Origin: Novosphingobium percolationis
GTDB lineage: Bacteria; Pseudomonadota; Alphaproteobacteria; Sphingomonadales; Sphingomonadaceae
Reading direction: 5' to 3'
Assembly (NCBI RefSeq): GCF_020179425.1
Contig: NZ_JAILYM010000009.1
Location: forward strand, 1-64,000
DNA length: 64,000 nt
The position numbers and the translations under genes are program-made. The notes beneath the pieces are model-generated. The model had not been told where the DNA came from. It made no database searches and saw only the letters and a program-made list of their open reading frames with translations. This document shows, in pieces, positions 15,446 through 24,588 of this stretch (its first letter is position 1; each line of letters begins with the position of its first letter).

Positions 15446-16792
15446 ATGGATGTCGCAGGTCTGATCGACACAAGCACGGGCCGCCAATCGCGCGCGATCT
15501 ATTCGGACGAAGCAGTCTATCGTCAGGAACTCGAACGGGTGTTCGGCCGGTGCTGGCTGTTCCTGGCCCACACCAGCCAGATTCCGAAGCCCAACGATTT
15601 CTTCCGCACCTACATGGGCGAAGACGACGTCATCGTCGTCCGGCAGAAGGACGGCTCGGTAAAGGCCTTCCTCAACACCTGCACCCATCGCGGCAACCGT
15701 ATCTGCCGCGCCGACCGCGGCAATGCCCGGTCCTTCACCTGCAACTATCACGGCTGGTCGTTCGCCCCCGATGGCGCGCTGGCGGGTGTCCCGCTCGAAA
15801 ACGAAGCCTATTTCGGCGAACTCGACCGCAGCAAGTTCGGGCTGGTCCCGGTGGCGCAGGTCGCCGAATACAAGGGGCTGATCTTCGGCTGCTTCGATCC
15901 CGCCGCGCCGTCGCTCGAGGACTACCTCGGCGATGCCAAATTCTATCTCGATGTCTGGCTCGATGCCCTGCCCGGCGGCACCTCGCTGGTCGGCGAAACC
16001 CAGAAGATGGTCCTGAACACCAACTGGAAGCTGCCGGTCGAAAATGTCTGCGGCGATGGCTATCACCTGGGCTGGGCCCATGCCGGGGCGATGATGGCGG
16101 TGCAGTCGATGGACCTGTCCGGCCTCAGCGTCGGCAATTCGAGCGCCAACCTCGAAGGCGGCCTGTCGGTGGCCGGGCTCAACGGCCACATGGCGCTGAC
16201 TTCGCTCGACGGCGTTTCGGGCTATGCCTTCTATCCCGAGCCCAAGCCGATGCTCGATTATCTCGAGGCCAACCGGCCGGTCGCGATCGAGCGCCTCGGC
16301 AAGACCCGCGGCGAACAGCTGTGGGGCTCGCAGATCAACATCACCATCTTTCCCAACCTCCAGTTCCTGCCCGGGCTCAACTGGTTCCGGGTCTATCACC
16401 CCAAGGGGCCGGGGCAGATCGAGCAATGGACCTGGGCGATGGTCGAAAACGACATGCCCGAACAGGTCAAGGCGACGATCCTCGACAACCAGTGCCTGAC
16501 CTTCGGGCTGGCGGGCCTGTTCGACAACGACGATGGCGACAACCTCGCCGCCTGCACCGAGCAGTCGCGCGGCTGGCGCACCGCGCAGATGGATGTCTAC
16601 ACCAACATGGCGCTGGGCCGCTCCGGTCCGCGCGAGGGCTTTCCCGGCGACATTGCCGCGGGCCTCGTCAGCGAACACAACCAGCGCTACTTCTACCGCC
16701 GCTGGCAGGAACACATGCAGGCGTCGAGCTGGAGCGAGGTTCCCACCTACAATCTCAATCCGTTGGCCTCGCGGGAGGCTGTCGATGCTTGA
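15446..16792 (+). CDS. Biphenyl/naphthalene-type dioxygenase, alpha subunit (pair 1 of the sigma-54 operon)
   Basis: 448 residues. Rieske site C79-x-H81 (CTHRG) and C99-x2-H102 (CNYHGW); catalytic iron site GDGYHLGWAH with H207 and H212. Length and motifs fit BphA1/XylX-like large subunits of sphingomonad bph clusters, which open the pathway by making a cis-dihydrodiol from a hydrocarbon or an aromatic acid. GGAGGAGAGG gives a strong ribosome site for ATG 15446. It is the first gene after the sigma-54 promoter and overlaps the beta gene by 8 bp. Confidence 0.9.
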   Translation: MDVAGLIDTSTGRQSRAIYSDEAVYRQELERVFGRCWLFLAHTSQIPKPNDFFRTYMGEDDVIVVRQKDGSVKAFLNTCTHRGNRICRADRGNARSFTCNYHGWSFAPDGALAGVPLENEAYFGELDRSKFGLVPVAQVAEYKGLIFGCFDPAAPSLEDYLGDAKFYLDVWLDALPGGTSLVGETQKMVLNTNWKLPVENVCGDGYHLGWAHAGAMMAVQSMDLSGLSVGNSSANLEGGLSVAGLNGHMALTSLDGVSGYAFYPEPKPMLDYLEANRPVAIERLGKTRGEQLWGSQINITIFPNLQFLPGLNWFRVYHPKGPGQIEQWTWAMVENDMPEQVKATILDNQCLTFGLAGLFDNDDGDNLAACTEQSRGWRTAQMDVYTNMALGRSGPREGFPGDIAAGLVSEHNQRYFYRRWQEHMQASSWSEVPTYNLNPLASREAVDA

Positions 16793-17312
16793 CCTGCGCC
16801 AGGAACCCGCGCTGCACGACGCGGTAACCGCCCTGACCCAGCGCCTCTACCACGAGGCGCGGCTGCTCGACGAAGAACGCTTCGAGGATTGGCTGGAGCT
16901 GCTGTGCGAGGACGTGTCCTACCACATGGCGCTCAAGAGCCGGCGCTTCCGGGCCGACCGGTCGGCCCCGATCGCGGTCGGCGCGGGGAATGTCTTCAAC
17001 GACAATTTCGCCCGGCTGAAACTGCGGATCGACCGCCTGCGCTCCGGCTTCGTCTGGGCGGAGGATCCGCCGAACTTCGTGCGCCGGGTGGTCTCGAACG
17101 TCGAGGTTCTGCCCGCCGACAAGCCGGACGAAGCGCTGGTCCATTCGGTCGTCGTGATCCATCGCAACCGGATCGACGGGCAGACCCGCCTGCTCACCGC
17201 CGGACGCACGGATCGCTGGCGCAAGGGCGGCGAAAGCTGGTTTCTCGCCGCGCGCGAAATCGCGCTCGACCATGCGGTGCTGCCCGACAGCAACGTGAAC
17301 GTATTTTTCTAG
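16785..17312 (+). CDS. Ring-hydroxylating dioxygenase, beta subunit (pair 1)
   Basis: 175 residues with the NTF2-like beta fold: LTQRLYHEARLLDEERFEDWLELL, RLRSGFVWAEDPPNFVRR and C-terminal DSNVNVFF. The start codon lies inside the end of the alpha gene, giving coupled translation for a 1:1 hexamer. It forms a unit with the alpha at 15446. A second alpha/beta pair follows after 33 bp. Confidence 0.88.
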   Translation: MLDLRQEPALHDAVTALTQRLYHEARLLDEERFEDWLELLCEDVSYHMALKSRRFRADRSAPIAVGAGNVFNDNFARLKLRIDRLRSGFVWAEDPPNFVRRVVSNVEVLPADKPDEALVHSVVVIHRNRIDGQTRLLTAGRTDRWRKGGESWFLAAREIALDHAVLPDSNVNVFF

Positions 17313-17345
17313 ATCAACACAACCAGATCAACACATCGGGAGACG

Positions 17346-18719
17346 ATGACCATGCGTATGGAACGACTCGGCCGCGAACCGGAATTTTCGCGTTACATGG
17401 ACCTGAAGGAAGGCTGGCTCGATCGCCGCATCTTCAGCGATGCCGACATCTACGAGGAAGAGCTGTACCGCATCTTCGCGCGTTCGTGGCTGTTCGTCGC
17501 CCATGAAAGCCAGCTGCCCAGGGCCGGCGATTTCCTGACCACGCACATGGGCGAGGACGCGGTCATCGTCACCCGCCAGCCCGACGGCTCGATCAAGGTC
17601 TACCTCAATTCCTGCCCGCATCGCGGCAACAAGGTCTGTTTCGCCGATGCCGGCAACACCCGCCGGTTCGTCTGCAACTATCACGGCTGGGCCTTCAACA
17701 CCGCCGGTGAACTGCAGGGCATGCACGAGGAATACTGCTACGACGAAGGCGATATCGACCGCAAGAAGAACGGCCTGCGGCAGGTCGCCCGGGTCGGCAG
17801 CTACAAGGGACTGGTGTTCGCCACCTTCGCCGAGGATGGACCCAGCCTCGATGCCTGGCTCGGCGATTTCCGCTGGTATCTCGACATGCTGCTCGACAAC
17901 GAGGAAGGCGGCACCGAACTGATCGGCGGCTGCATCAAGTCGGTGATCAGCGCCAACTGGAAGTTCGGGGTCGAAAACTTCATCGGCGATGCCTACCACG
18001 CCGGCTGGACCCACGATTCGGGCTGCCGGTCGATGAACAACGGCCAGCCCTTCCCGCCGATCGACATGGAAAATTCCTACCATGCCAGCGTCAATGGGCA
18101 TGGCTGGGAATTCGGCACCGAGGGGGTCGGCGACCTGTTCCTCCTGGGCCGCCCCAAGGTGATGGAATATTACGAGAAGATGCGCCCGAAGATGGCGGAT
18201 CGGCTGGGCACGATGCGCTCGCAGATCTTCGGCTCGGTGGCCTCGGCCTCGATCTTCCCGAACGTCTCGTTCCTGCCCGGGATTTCCACCTTCCGGCAGT
18301 GGCAGCCCAAGGGCCCGATGCAGTTCGAGCTCAAGACCTGGGTGATCGTCAACAAGGCCATGCCCGACGACATCAAGGACGAAGTGACCAAGGGCGTGAT
18401 GCAGACCTTCGGCCCGGGCGGCACCTTCGAGATGGACGATGGCGAAAACTGGGAAAACTGCACCACGGTCAACCGCGGCGTCGTCACCCGTCACGAACGG
18501 CTGCACTACCGCTGCGGGATCGGGCGCCAGATTGATCACGATACCCTGCCCGGGATCGTCTATCGCGGCCAGTACAACGACGCCAACCAGCGCGGCTTCT
18601 ACCAGCGGTGGCTGGACATGATGGAGGCCACCGACCTCGGCGCGATGCCGCCACGGCCCGAACCGCGCCTGACCGGAATCGCCGAAACGCGCGACCTTCC
18701 CGGCCTGTTCGCGCTTTGA
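17346..18719 (+). CDS. Biphenyl/naphthalene-type dioxygenase, alpha subunit (pair 2, BphA1f-like)
   Basis: 457 residues. Rieske ligands in CPHRG and CNYHGW near residues 90-112; iron ligands in GDAYHAGWTH near 213-221. The pattern is nearest to the BphA1f branch of sphingomonad dioxygenases, which attack polycyclic or biaryl hydrocarbons. Three ATGs lie close together (17346, 17352, 17358); GGGAG at 17338-17342 best suits 17352, so the protein may be two residues shorter. It follows pair 1 in the same operon but is a distant paralogue, so the two pairs probably have different substrates. Confidence 0.88.
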   Translation: MTMRMERLGREPEFSRYMDLKEGWLDRRIFSDADIYEEELYRIFARSWLFVAHESQLPRAGDFLTTHMGEDAVIVTRQPDGSIKVYLNSCPHRGNKVCFADAGNTRRFVCNYHGWAFNTAGELQGMHEEYCYDEGDIDRKKNGLRQVARVGSYKGLVFATFAEDGPSLDAWLGDFRWYLDMLLDNEEGGTELIGGCIKSVISANWKFGVENFIGDAYHAGWTHDSGCRSMNNGQPFPPIDMENSYHASVNGHGWEFGTEGVGDLFLLGRPKVMEYYEKMRPKMADRLGTMRSQIFGSVASASIFPNVSFLPGISTFRQWQPKGPMQFELKTWVIVNKAMPDDIKDEVTKGVMQTFGPGGTFEMDDGENWENCTTVNRGVVTRHERLHYRCGIGRQIDHDTLPGIVYRGQYNDANQRGFYQRWLDMMEATDLGAMPPRPEPRLTGIAETRDLPGLFAL

Positions 18720-18735
18720 GAGAGGATATCAGACC

Positions 18736-19287
18736 ATGAACCAGACCACCACTCTCGAACGCCCCCGCGCCGGCGCTGCCGCTTCGCTGGAAGTGAGCCA
18801 CGCGCTGACCCAGACCCTCTATCGCGAAGCGCGCCGCCTCGACGATGAAGACTATGCCGGCTGGGTGGCGATGCTCGCCGACGACCTGCATTACCACATG
18901 CCGGGAATCGAAACCCGCTATCGCCGCGACACGACCGATCAGGTCACCGACCTGACGCGGATGGCCTATTACAACGACAGCCTCGACGAGATCAAAAAGC
19001 GCCTGACGCGCCTGGAGACGGGCACGGCCTGGTCGGAAGATCCGGCCACGCGCTACACCCATATCATCACCAATGTCGAAGTGGAAAACACCGACAAGGC
19101 GGATGAATTCCGGGTGTTCTCGAACTTCTACGCCTATCGCAATCGCAACGAACGCGACGAGGATTCGCTGATCGGCAACCGGATCGACATCTGGCGCGAA
19201 ACCGGCGGGGCCTATCAGCTCGTCAGGCGGCGGATCATCCTCAAGCACAACATCATGCTCAGCAAGAACCTGAACATCTACCTTTAG
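18736..19287 (+). CDS. Ring-hydroxylating dioxygenase, beta subunit (pair 2, BphA2f-like)
   Basis: 183 residues. Beta-subunit features: LTQTLYREARRLDDEDYAGWVAML, RLETGTAWSEDPATRY and a C-terminal IMLSKNLNIYL. An N-terminal extension of about 20 residues precedes the fold. It follows its alpha gene by 16 bp with an AGAGAGG ribosome site. With the alpha at 17346 it would make the second hexameric dioxygenase of the operon. It contains no cofactor of its own. Confidence 0.88.
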   Translation: MNQTTTLERPRAGAAASLEVSHALTQTLYREARRLDDEDYAGWVAMLADDLHYHMPGIETRYRRDTTDQVTDLTRMAYYNDSLDEIKKRLTRLETGTAWSEDPATRYTHIITNVEVENTDKADEFRVFSNFYAYRNRNERDEDSLIGNRIDIWRETGGAYQLVRRRIILKHNIMLSKNLNIYL

Positions 19288-19393
19288 GACATCCCGGCGC
19301 GACATCGGGCAGGCCCCGATGCCGCGCCGTTCAAACAACAGACAATGGGACGCTCCCCGGATCGGGGGAAGATACCCAAATCGGAGAGAAGCG

Positions 19394-20497
19394 ATGGACG
19401 CACTACGCTATTATCTGGTCCCGGCGATGACCCTTACCGGCGTTGCCGGCTTCATCCTCGGCGGCCCGTTCGTCTGGCTCGGCATCGCCACCTTCGCGGT
19501 GCTGATGCTGCTGGATATCGTCCTGCCAAGCGATCACAAGGTGCGCTCGCGCGGGATCGCGCCGCTTGCCGATATCGCCATCTACCTGCAATTGCCGCTG
19601 ATCGTGGCGCTCTATCTGGCCTTCGCCAATTCGGTGGCGAGCGGCACCAACCCGATCTGGGGAACCGATGGTTCGGCCTGGCAACTGATCGGTTCGATCG
19701 CCAGCCTGGCCTGGCTTTCGGCTGTCCCGACCCTGCCGGTGGCGCACGAGCTGATGCATCGCCGCCACTGGTTTCCGCGGGCCGTGGCCAAGGGGCTGAG
19801 CGCCTTCTATGGCGATCCCAACCGCGATGTCGCCCATATCGTCACCCATCATGTCCATCTCGACACCGCAAAGGACAGCGACACGCCGCTCCGCGGCCAG
19901 ACGATCTACAGCTTCGTGTTCCAGGCCACCTGGGGTTCGTACAAGGACACCTGGGAAAAGCAGGGCGAAATCCTCACGCGGCTCGGTTATTCGCCGTGGA
20001 GCTGGCGCAATGCCATGTGGCTCCAGCTGGTGCTGGTCGGCGCGATCATCCTGGGGGTCGCGGCGGCGGCGGGGCCGATCGCCGGCTTCGCTACCGTTGG
20101 CGCGATGTTCTTCGCCAAGATGTTCGTCGAAGGGTTCAACTATTTCCAGCACTACGGCCTGCTGCGCGTTGAAGGCGATCCCATCGCCAAACACCATGCC
20201 TGGAACCATCTGGGCATGATCGTGCGTCCGATCGGCGTGGAAATCACCAACCACATCAACCACCATCTCGATGGCCACATTCCCTTCTACGAACTTCAGC
20301 CCGAGCCGAAGGCGCCGCAGATGCCCTCGCTGTTCCTGTGCTTCCTGTGCGGTCTGGTTCCGCCCGTCTGGCATCGGTTCATCGCGCAGCCGCGGCTGAA
20401 GGACTGGGATATGCATTTCGCCTCGCCGACCGAGCGCCAGCTGGCGATGGCGGCGAACGCACGGGCGGGCTGGCCAGCCTGGGCCACCACCGATTGA
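19394..20497 (+). CDS. xylM: XylM-like membrane di-iron hydroxylase
   Basis: 367 residues, the size of XylM and the AlkB family. Histidine motifs: HELMHRRH, HHVHLDTAKD, NYFQHYGL and NHINHHLDGH, between six or so membrane segments, the first at about residues 7-50. XylM oxidises aryl methyl groups (toluene, xylenes, alkyl-aryl compounds) to the alcohol using electrons from XylA, encoded next. GGAGAG precedes ATG 19394. It is the fifth gene after the sigma-54 promoter. No XylB-type alcohol dehydrogenase is in the window, so either XylM works further along, or a remote gene completes the step. Confidence 0.85.
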   Translation: MDALRYYLVPAMTLTGVAGFILGGPFVWLGIATFAVLMLLDIVLPSDHKVRSRGIAPLADIAIYLQLPLIVALYLAFANSVASGTNPIWGTDGSAWQLIGSIASLAWLSAVPTLPVAHELMHRRHWFPRAVAKGLSAFYGDPNRDVAHIVTHHVHLDTAKDSDTPLRGQTIYSFVFQATWGSYKDTWEKQGEILTRLGYSPWSWRNAMWLQLVLVGAIILGVAAAAGPIAGFATVGAMFFAKMFVEGFNYFQHYGLLRVEGDPIAKHHAWNHLGMIVRPIGVEITNHINHHLDGHIPFYELQPEPKAPQMPSLFLCFLCGLVPPVWHRFIAQPRLKDWDMHFASPTERQLAMAANARAGWPAWATTD

Positions 20498-20556
20498 CCG
20501 ATTGACAGTTCCACCCGCATGGGGACCTTTCTCTCCGATTGCCCCATGTAACCTTG

Positions 20557-20592
20557 GCGGCATCCCCTTGCGGGGATGCCGCTTCTTTCTTT
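20557..20592 (+). terminator. Rho-independent terminator-like hairpin between xylM and xylA
   Basis: GCGGCATCCCC (20557-20567) pairs perfectly with GGGGATGCCGC (20572-20582) around the loop TTGC, followed by TTCTTTCTTT. An 11-bp GC-rich stem plus a U-rich tail is a good intrinsic terminator. It lies in the 130-bp gap between two genes whose products work together, so it may lower XylA relative to XylM rather than end transcription fully. Confidence 0.65.
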
Positions 20593-20627
20593 CAACGACA
20601 TCATGTCCTTTCAAGGCAGCCTGATCA

Positions 20628-21668
20628 ATGTTCTCGTTCTTCAAAAAACAGCAAGCAACCAAGGTCACCGTTGCCGGAGAAGCGGCAACCCTGGAAGTTC
20701 CGCGCGGCAAGACCCTGCTCGAGGCGATGCTGTCTGAAGGCCTTGCCATGCCGCACGATTGCAAGGTCGGCTCGTGCGGCACTTGCCGGTTCAAGCTGGT
20801 CGAAGGCAAGATCGGGGAGCTGAGCCCGTCCGCCCTGGTTCTCGAACGCGATGCACTTTCACAAGGCTATCGGCTGGCCTGCCAGGCGATGCCGCGCTCG
20901 GATCTGGTCATCGCCCTCGATGCTCCCCTGTCCCGCCAGCAGGCGGTGGAACATTACACCGCGACCATCGTTGCCACGCCTCGGCTGTGCCCGGACATCA
21001 TCAATCTGGTGGTCGAACTCGATCGCCCGATGGGATTCATTCCCGGACAATATGCCGACCTTACGGCACCGGGCATCGCCGAACCGCGCAGCTACTCGTT
21101 CGCTTTCGCTCCCGAAGCGGGGGAGGCAACCCGCCTCGAATTCCATGTCCGGCACGTTCCTGGCGGCCTTTTCACCGACTGGCTGTTCGGTGCGGAGCGC
21201 ATCGGCCAGACCCTCGACCTCTCGGGCCCCTACGGTCAATTCCGCCTCAAGGACAGCGCCGCGCCGATGCTCTGCCTGGCAGGCGGCAGCGGCCTTGCCC
21301 CGATCATGGCGATCTTGCAGCAGGCTCGATCCTTGGGGGCGAGCCGGCCGGTTACCCTGCTTTACGGGGCCCGGACCCGGCAACACCTCTATTGCCTGAA
21401 CGAGATCGAAGCGCTCCGCAGGGCCTGGAATGCGCCCTTCGAATTTGTTCCGGTGCTGTCGGAAGAGGATGCGGGCAGCGGCTGGACCGGGGCCCGGGGG
21501 CTGGTTACCGAGCCGATCGCACGGCTGGCTGACCTGGCCAGCACCGAAGCCTACCTGTGCGGACCTCCAGCCATGATCGACGCCGCCGAAGCCCAGCTTG
21601 TCCGGCACAGCCTATTGCCTGAGCTGATCGCCGCAGATCGCTTTCTCGACAAGAGCACGAAGCCCTGA
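20628..21668 (+). CDS. xylA: XylA-like electron-transfer reductase ([2Fe-2S] + FAD + NADH)
   Basis: 346 residues. N-terminal plant-type ferredoxin domain (about 1-95) with C-x4-C-x2-C in CKVGSCGTC and a fourth Cys in YRLACQ; FAD domain with RSYSFAF near 160; NADH domain with GGSGLAP near 218 and a C-terminal CGPPAMI. This matches XylA, the NADH reductase of xylene monooxygenase. The gene follows a terminator-like hairpin by 36 bp. The ATG at 20628 has no clear ribosome site except CAAGGCAG. It ends the plus-strand operon, and the next gene faces it. Confidence 0.88.
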   Translation: MFSFFKKQQATKVTVAGEAATLEVPRGKTLLEAMLSEGLAMPHDCKVGSCGTCRFKLVEGKIGELSPSALVLERDALSQGYRLACQAMPRSDLVIALDAPLSRQQAVEHYTATIVATPRLCPDIINLVVELDRPMGFIPGQYADLTAPGIAEPRSYSFAFAPEAGEATRLEFHVRHVPGGLFTDWLFGAERIGQTLDLSGPYGQFRLKDSAAPMLCLAGGSGLAPIMAILQQARSLGASRPVTLLYGARTRQHLYCLNEIEALRRAWNAPFEFVPVLSEEDAGSGWTGARGLVTEPIARLADLASTEAYLCGPPAMIDAAEAQLVRHSLLPELIAADRFLDKSTKP

Positions 21669-21689
21669 GCATGGACGTCTGGTCCGGGC

Positions 21690-21765
21690 CTGGAGTCGCT
21701 CCGGCCCGGTTTCCGATCAGGCGGTTCGACACGCCGGAACCGGCCCCAGGCCGGTCCGGCGCGCC
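21690..21765. terminator. GC-rich inverted repeats between convergent genes
   Basis: CCGGGCC/GGCCCGG near 21689-21712 and CCGGAACCGGCC/GGCCGGTCCGG near 21735-21760 form two stems in the 103-bp gap between xylA and the facing gene. T-runs are short, so they could act as a bidirectional or factor-assisted terminator. Confidence 0.4.
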
Positions 21766-21771
21766 GGGCGC

Positions 21772-22152
21772 TCAGTTGTCGACCAGGACCATTTTCCGCA
21801 CCAGGTCCTGAACGTCAACCTTTTCCTTGTTGTCCAGCAGCACGGCAACCCGGTTGATGGTCGCGATCACCGAGGTATACTGGCCATGGGCATAATAGGC
21901 GTCGATCGGGTAGACGACCGTCTTGTCGACCGGTGCCCGCTGGTAGCTGAGCTGCCCGATGCCATAGATCGCAAGCCCGCCTGCTTCGGCGTGGCCCATC
22001 ATGCGTTCGGCCCGATCCCGGGTGATTTGCCCGCCGAATTCGACCAATTCCGGCGGCGCCACCGAACCGCCCGGATGGGTCGGCTTCCACCGCGCCGCCC
22101 CGAGCACACCGGGAACAGCCAGCAATTCCTTGAAATCGAATCTTTCAGCCAT
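21772..22152 (-). CDS. Small roadblock/DUF2173-like protein
   Basis: 126 residues beginning MAERFDFKELLAVPGVLGA, the opening of DUF2173 (roadblock/LC7-like) proteins, then a central segment with EFGGQITRD and a C-terminal IATINRVAVLLDN. No catalytic motif, signal peptide or membrane segment is visible. Such genes occur in aromatic or C1 operons, but their function is unknown. It is last in the minus-strand meta-pathway series, 74 bp after the dihydrodiol dehydrogenase. GAAAAGGATCGAGAG before ATG 22152 is a fair ribosome site. The family name is my best match, not certain. Confidence 0.6.
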   Translation of the reverse strand: MAERFDFKELLAVPGVLGAARWKPTHPGGSVAPPELVEFGGQITRDRAERMMGHAEAGGLAIYGIGQLSYQRAPVDKTVVYPIDAYYAHGQYTSVIATINRVAVLLDNKEKVDVQDLVRKMVLVDN

Positions 22153-22226
22153 TGCTCTCGATCCTTTTCTTGTGATGTTCAGGCATTCCAGCCCGGTGAC
22201 CAATGGGCCCCGAGCGAGGTGGCGGA

Positions 22227-23045
22227 TCAGGCCTCGGGGCGCTTGCCGATGCCGATGCCGCCGTCGCTCAGCAGCACCGTTCCGGTCATGTACGCGGAAT
22301 CGCGGCGGGAGGCGAGAAGCGCGTAGAGGCCGGCATGGTCTTCCGGTTCGGCGATCCGCGCAAGCGGCGTCATTCCGGAAATGAGGTCGTCCAGGCCAGG
22401 CATCTCCTCCATCCGGGTTTCGGAGAAGCCGCCGCTCTCGGTCCCGCTGAGCGGGGTCCGGGTGCCGCCCGGGGCGACGCCATTGACCCGGATGTCGGGT
22501 GTCAGCTCCCAGGCCAGCTGCCGGATCAGACCGAGCACCGCGTGCTTCGATGCGACATACAGGGTCCCACCGCCGCCCGTGTAATAGCTCGAGGTCGAGG
22601 CGGTGAAGACGATGCTGCCCTTGGTCTTGCGCAGTTCGGGAATCGCGGCGCGCGCCCCGAAGAAATAGCCCTTCAGGTTGACGTCGAAGATTTCGTCGAA
22701 GGTCTTTTCGAGCTGATCGGGATCCTGCTGCTCGAGCGGCACCATGAAATCCCAGATCCCGACATTGCCGACAAAGACATCCAGTTTGCCGAATGCCGCG
22801 ACGGTTTCGGCGACGGCCCGGGCATTGTCTGCATAGGAACGGACGTCGCCCACGACCACGGTGACGTTGTCACCGTGGCGCGAACGCACCAGCTGGGCCT
22901 GCTCGTCGTCGCGGACGAGCACGCCGACCCTGGCCCCTTCCTCGATGTAGCGGGCGACCACCGCCGCACCAATTCCGGTTGCGCCGCCGGTCAGCAGCGC
23001 AACCTGTCCGTCAAGTCTTGCAGACAATGCCAATCTCCCATTCAA
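22227..23045 (-). CDS. bphB: cis-Dihydrodiol dehydrogenase, BphB-like (SDR)
   Basis: Up to 272 residues. NAD site TGGATGIG; catalytic residues in [13 protein letters not shown] and YVASKHA; BphB-type C-terminal half [11 protein letters not shown] and [15 protein letters not shown]. It oxidises the cis-dihydrodiol made by a BphA-type dioxygenase to the catechol. Encoded apart from, and on the strand opposite to, the oxygenase pairs at 15446-19287. The ATG at 23045 starts a 12-residue tail; a TTG a few codons later with GGGAG in front is an alternative. Confidence 0.88.
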   Translation of the reverse strand: MNGRLALSARLDGQVALLTGGATGIGAAVVARYIEEGARVGVLVRDDEQAQLVRSRHGDNVTVVVGDVRSYADNARAVAETVAAFGKLDVFVGNVGIWDFMVPLEQQDPDQLEKTFDEIFDVNLKGYFFGARAAIPELRKTKGSIVFTASTSSYYTGGGGTLYVASKHAVLGLIRQLAWELTPDIRVNGVAPGGTRTPLSGTESGGFSETRMEEMPGLDDLISGMTPLARIAEPEDHAGLYALLASRRDSAYMTGTVLLSDGGIGIGKRPEA

Positions 23046-23069
23046 GCCGTTTTTTTGCGTTGGGTGACC

Positions 23070-24569
23070 TTACTGGTCGAACATCCCCATGCGCCCTTCC
23101 TGCAGATTGATCACAACCGACTTGGTCTGCGTGTAGTGGTGCAGGACTTCATGGCTGAACTCACGGCCGAAACCGCTCTGCTTGTAACCGCCGAGCGGCA
23201 TGTTGGGCTTGAGGTTGTAGTAGCGGTTGACCCACACCGTCCCGGTTTCGAGCTTGCGGGCAAACCGGTGCGCGCGGGCGATGTCCTTGGTCCAGACGCC
23301 GCCGGCCAGGCCATAGGTCGTGTCATTGGCCAGCGCCATCATCGCGTCCTCGTCGTTCCAGGTCAGCACGCTGGTAACCGGGCCAAAGATTTCCTCGCGG
23401 GCGATCCGCATCGAATTGTTGACGTTGGTGAAGACCGTCGGCTTGATGAAATGCCCGTCGGCCAGGCTTTCGTTGCGGCTGCCGCCGGTGAGGACGGTCG
23501 CGCCTTCGTCGGTGGCCAGCTGCAGATAGCTCTGGACCTTGTCCATCTGCATCTGCGAGGCCTGCGCACCAATCTGGGTGGCAAAGTCGAGCGGATCGCC
23601 CTGGCGGATGCCTTCGAGCGCCACCTTGAACTTGGCGAGGAACTCGTCCTGGATCGATTCGTGCAGGAACAGGCGCGAACCGGCCAGACAGACCTCGCCC
23701 TTGTTGAGCACGGTCGACATCGTCGCGCTTTCGACGGCGGCATCGATGTCGGCATCGGCGCAGACGATGTGCGCCGACTTGCCACCCAGTTCGAGCGTCT
23801 GGGGGATGATGTTGGACGAAGCGTACTGGATGATCCGGCGAGCCGTCGCCACCGAACCGGTGAAGGCGACCTTGCGGACGTCTTCGTGGGTCACCAGCGC
23901 CTCACCGACGTCGGCGCCGTAGCCGGTCACGACGTTGATGACGCCCGGGGGCAGCAGGTCGGCCATTTCGACAAAGAATTCGATTACCGACAGGCACACG
24001 GTTTCCGCGGGCTTGAGCACGACCGTGTTGCCCGAAGCCAGCGCCGGGGCGATCTTGCAGGCCATCATCAGGATCGGGACGTTCCACGGGATGATCTGCG
24101 CACAGACGCCCAGCGGCTCGCGGTGGACGATGCCGATCGCGTCGGGATAGTCCAGCGTCTGGCCATGCAGGCCATAGGCCGCGCCGGCGAACACTTCGAA
24201 CTGGCCGATTGCCTGCGGCATGTCGAAGTACATCGATTCGCGGATCGGCTTGCCGTTGTTCAGGGTTTCGAGCGTGGCGTAGTGCTGGTGGCGCGCCTTG
24301 AGCCGGCGGGCGACTTCGATCAGGATTTCCTGGCGCTGGGCTGCCGAGCTTTCGGCCCACTTCGGGAAGGCGGCCTTGGCTGCGGCAACCGCGCGCTCGA
24401 TATCCTTGGCGTTGCCGGCCTGGATCTTGGTGAGCACCGCCCCGGTTGCCGGGTTGATCAGGTCGATCGTCTTGCCGCTGTCGCCCGAAACCCACTCGCC
24501 GCCGATGAAGTGGCCGTATTCCGACTTGATGCCGTATTCGTTTTCAGTGCTCTTCAGTTGGGTAGCCAT
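23070..24569 (-). CDS. NAD-dependent aldehyde dehydrogenase
   Basis: 499 residues of the ALDH superfamily: PWNVPILM, FTGSVATARRI, catalytic Glu in LELGGKS and catalytic Cys in KGEVCLAGSR, with a C-terminal GYKQSGFGREFS. It is of the general tetrameric ALDH2-like type. In this setting it may oxidise an aryl aldehyde from the XylM route or from the NahE-like aldolase. ATG 24569 follows GGAAGGAGA. It sits between the XylT ferredoxin gene and bphB on the same strand. Specificity cannot be read from the sequence. Confidence 0.85.
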   Translation of the reverse strand: MATQLKSTENEYGIKSEYGHFIGGEWVSGDSGKTIDLINPATGAVLTKIQAGNAKDIERAVAAAKAAFPKWAESSAAQRQEILIEVARRLKARHQHYATLETLNNGKPIRESMYFDMPQAIGQFEVFAGAAYGLHGQTLDYPDAIGIVHREPLGVCAQIIPWNVPILMMACKIAPALASGNTVVLKPAETVCLSVIEFFVEMADLLPPGVINVVTGYGADVGEALVTHEDVRKVAFTGSVATARRIIQYASSNIIPQTLELGGKSAHIVCADADIDAAVESATMSTVLNKGEVCLAGSRLFLHESIQDEFLAKFKVALEGIRQGDPLDFATQIGAQASQMQMDKVQSYLQLATDEGATVLTGGSRNESLADGHFIKPTVFTNVNNSMRIAREEIFGPVTSVLTWNDEDAMMALANDTTYGLAGGVWTKDIARAHRFARKLETGTVWVNRYYNLKPNMPLGGYKQSGFGREFSHEVLHHYTQTKSVVINLQEGRMGMFDQ

Positions 24570-24588
24570 TTCAAATCTCCTTCCAATC

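Noticed and set aside
15373-16827. Long open frames overlapping the first dioxygenase alpha in other frames on both strands
   Set aside because: The alpha frame has Rieske and iron motifs and a good ribosome site; the others are compositional shadows.
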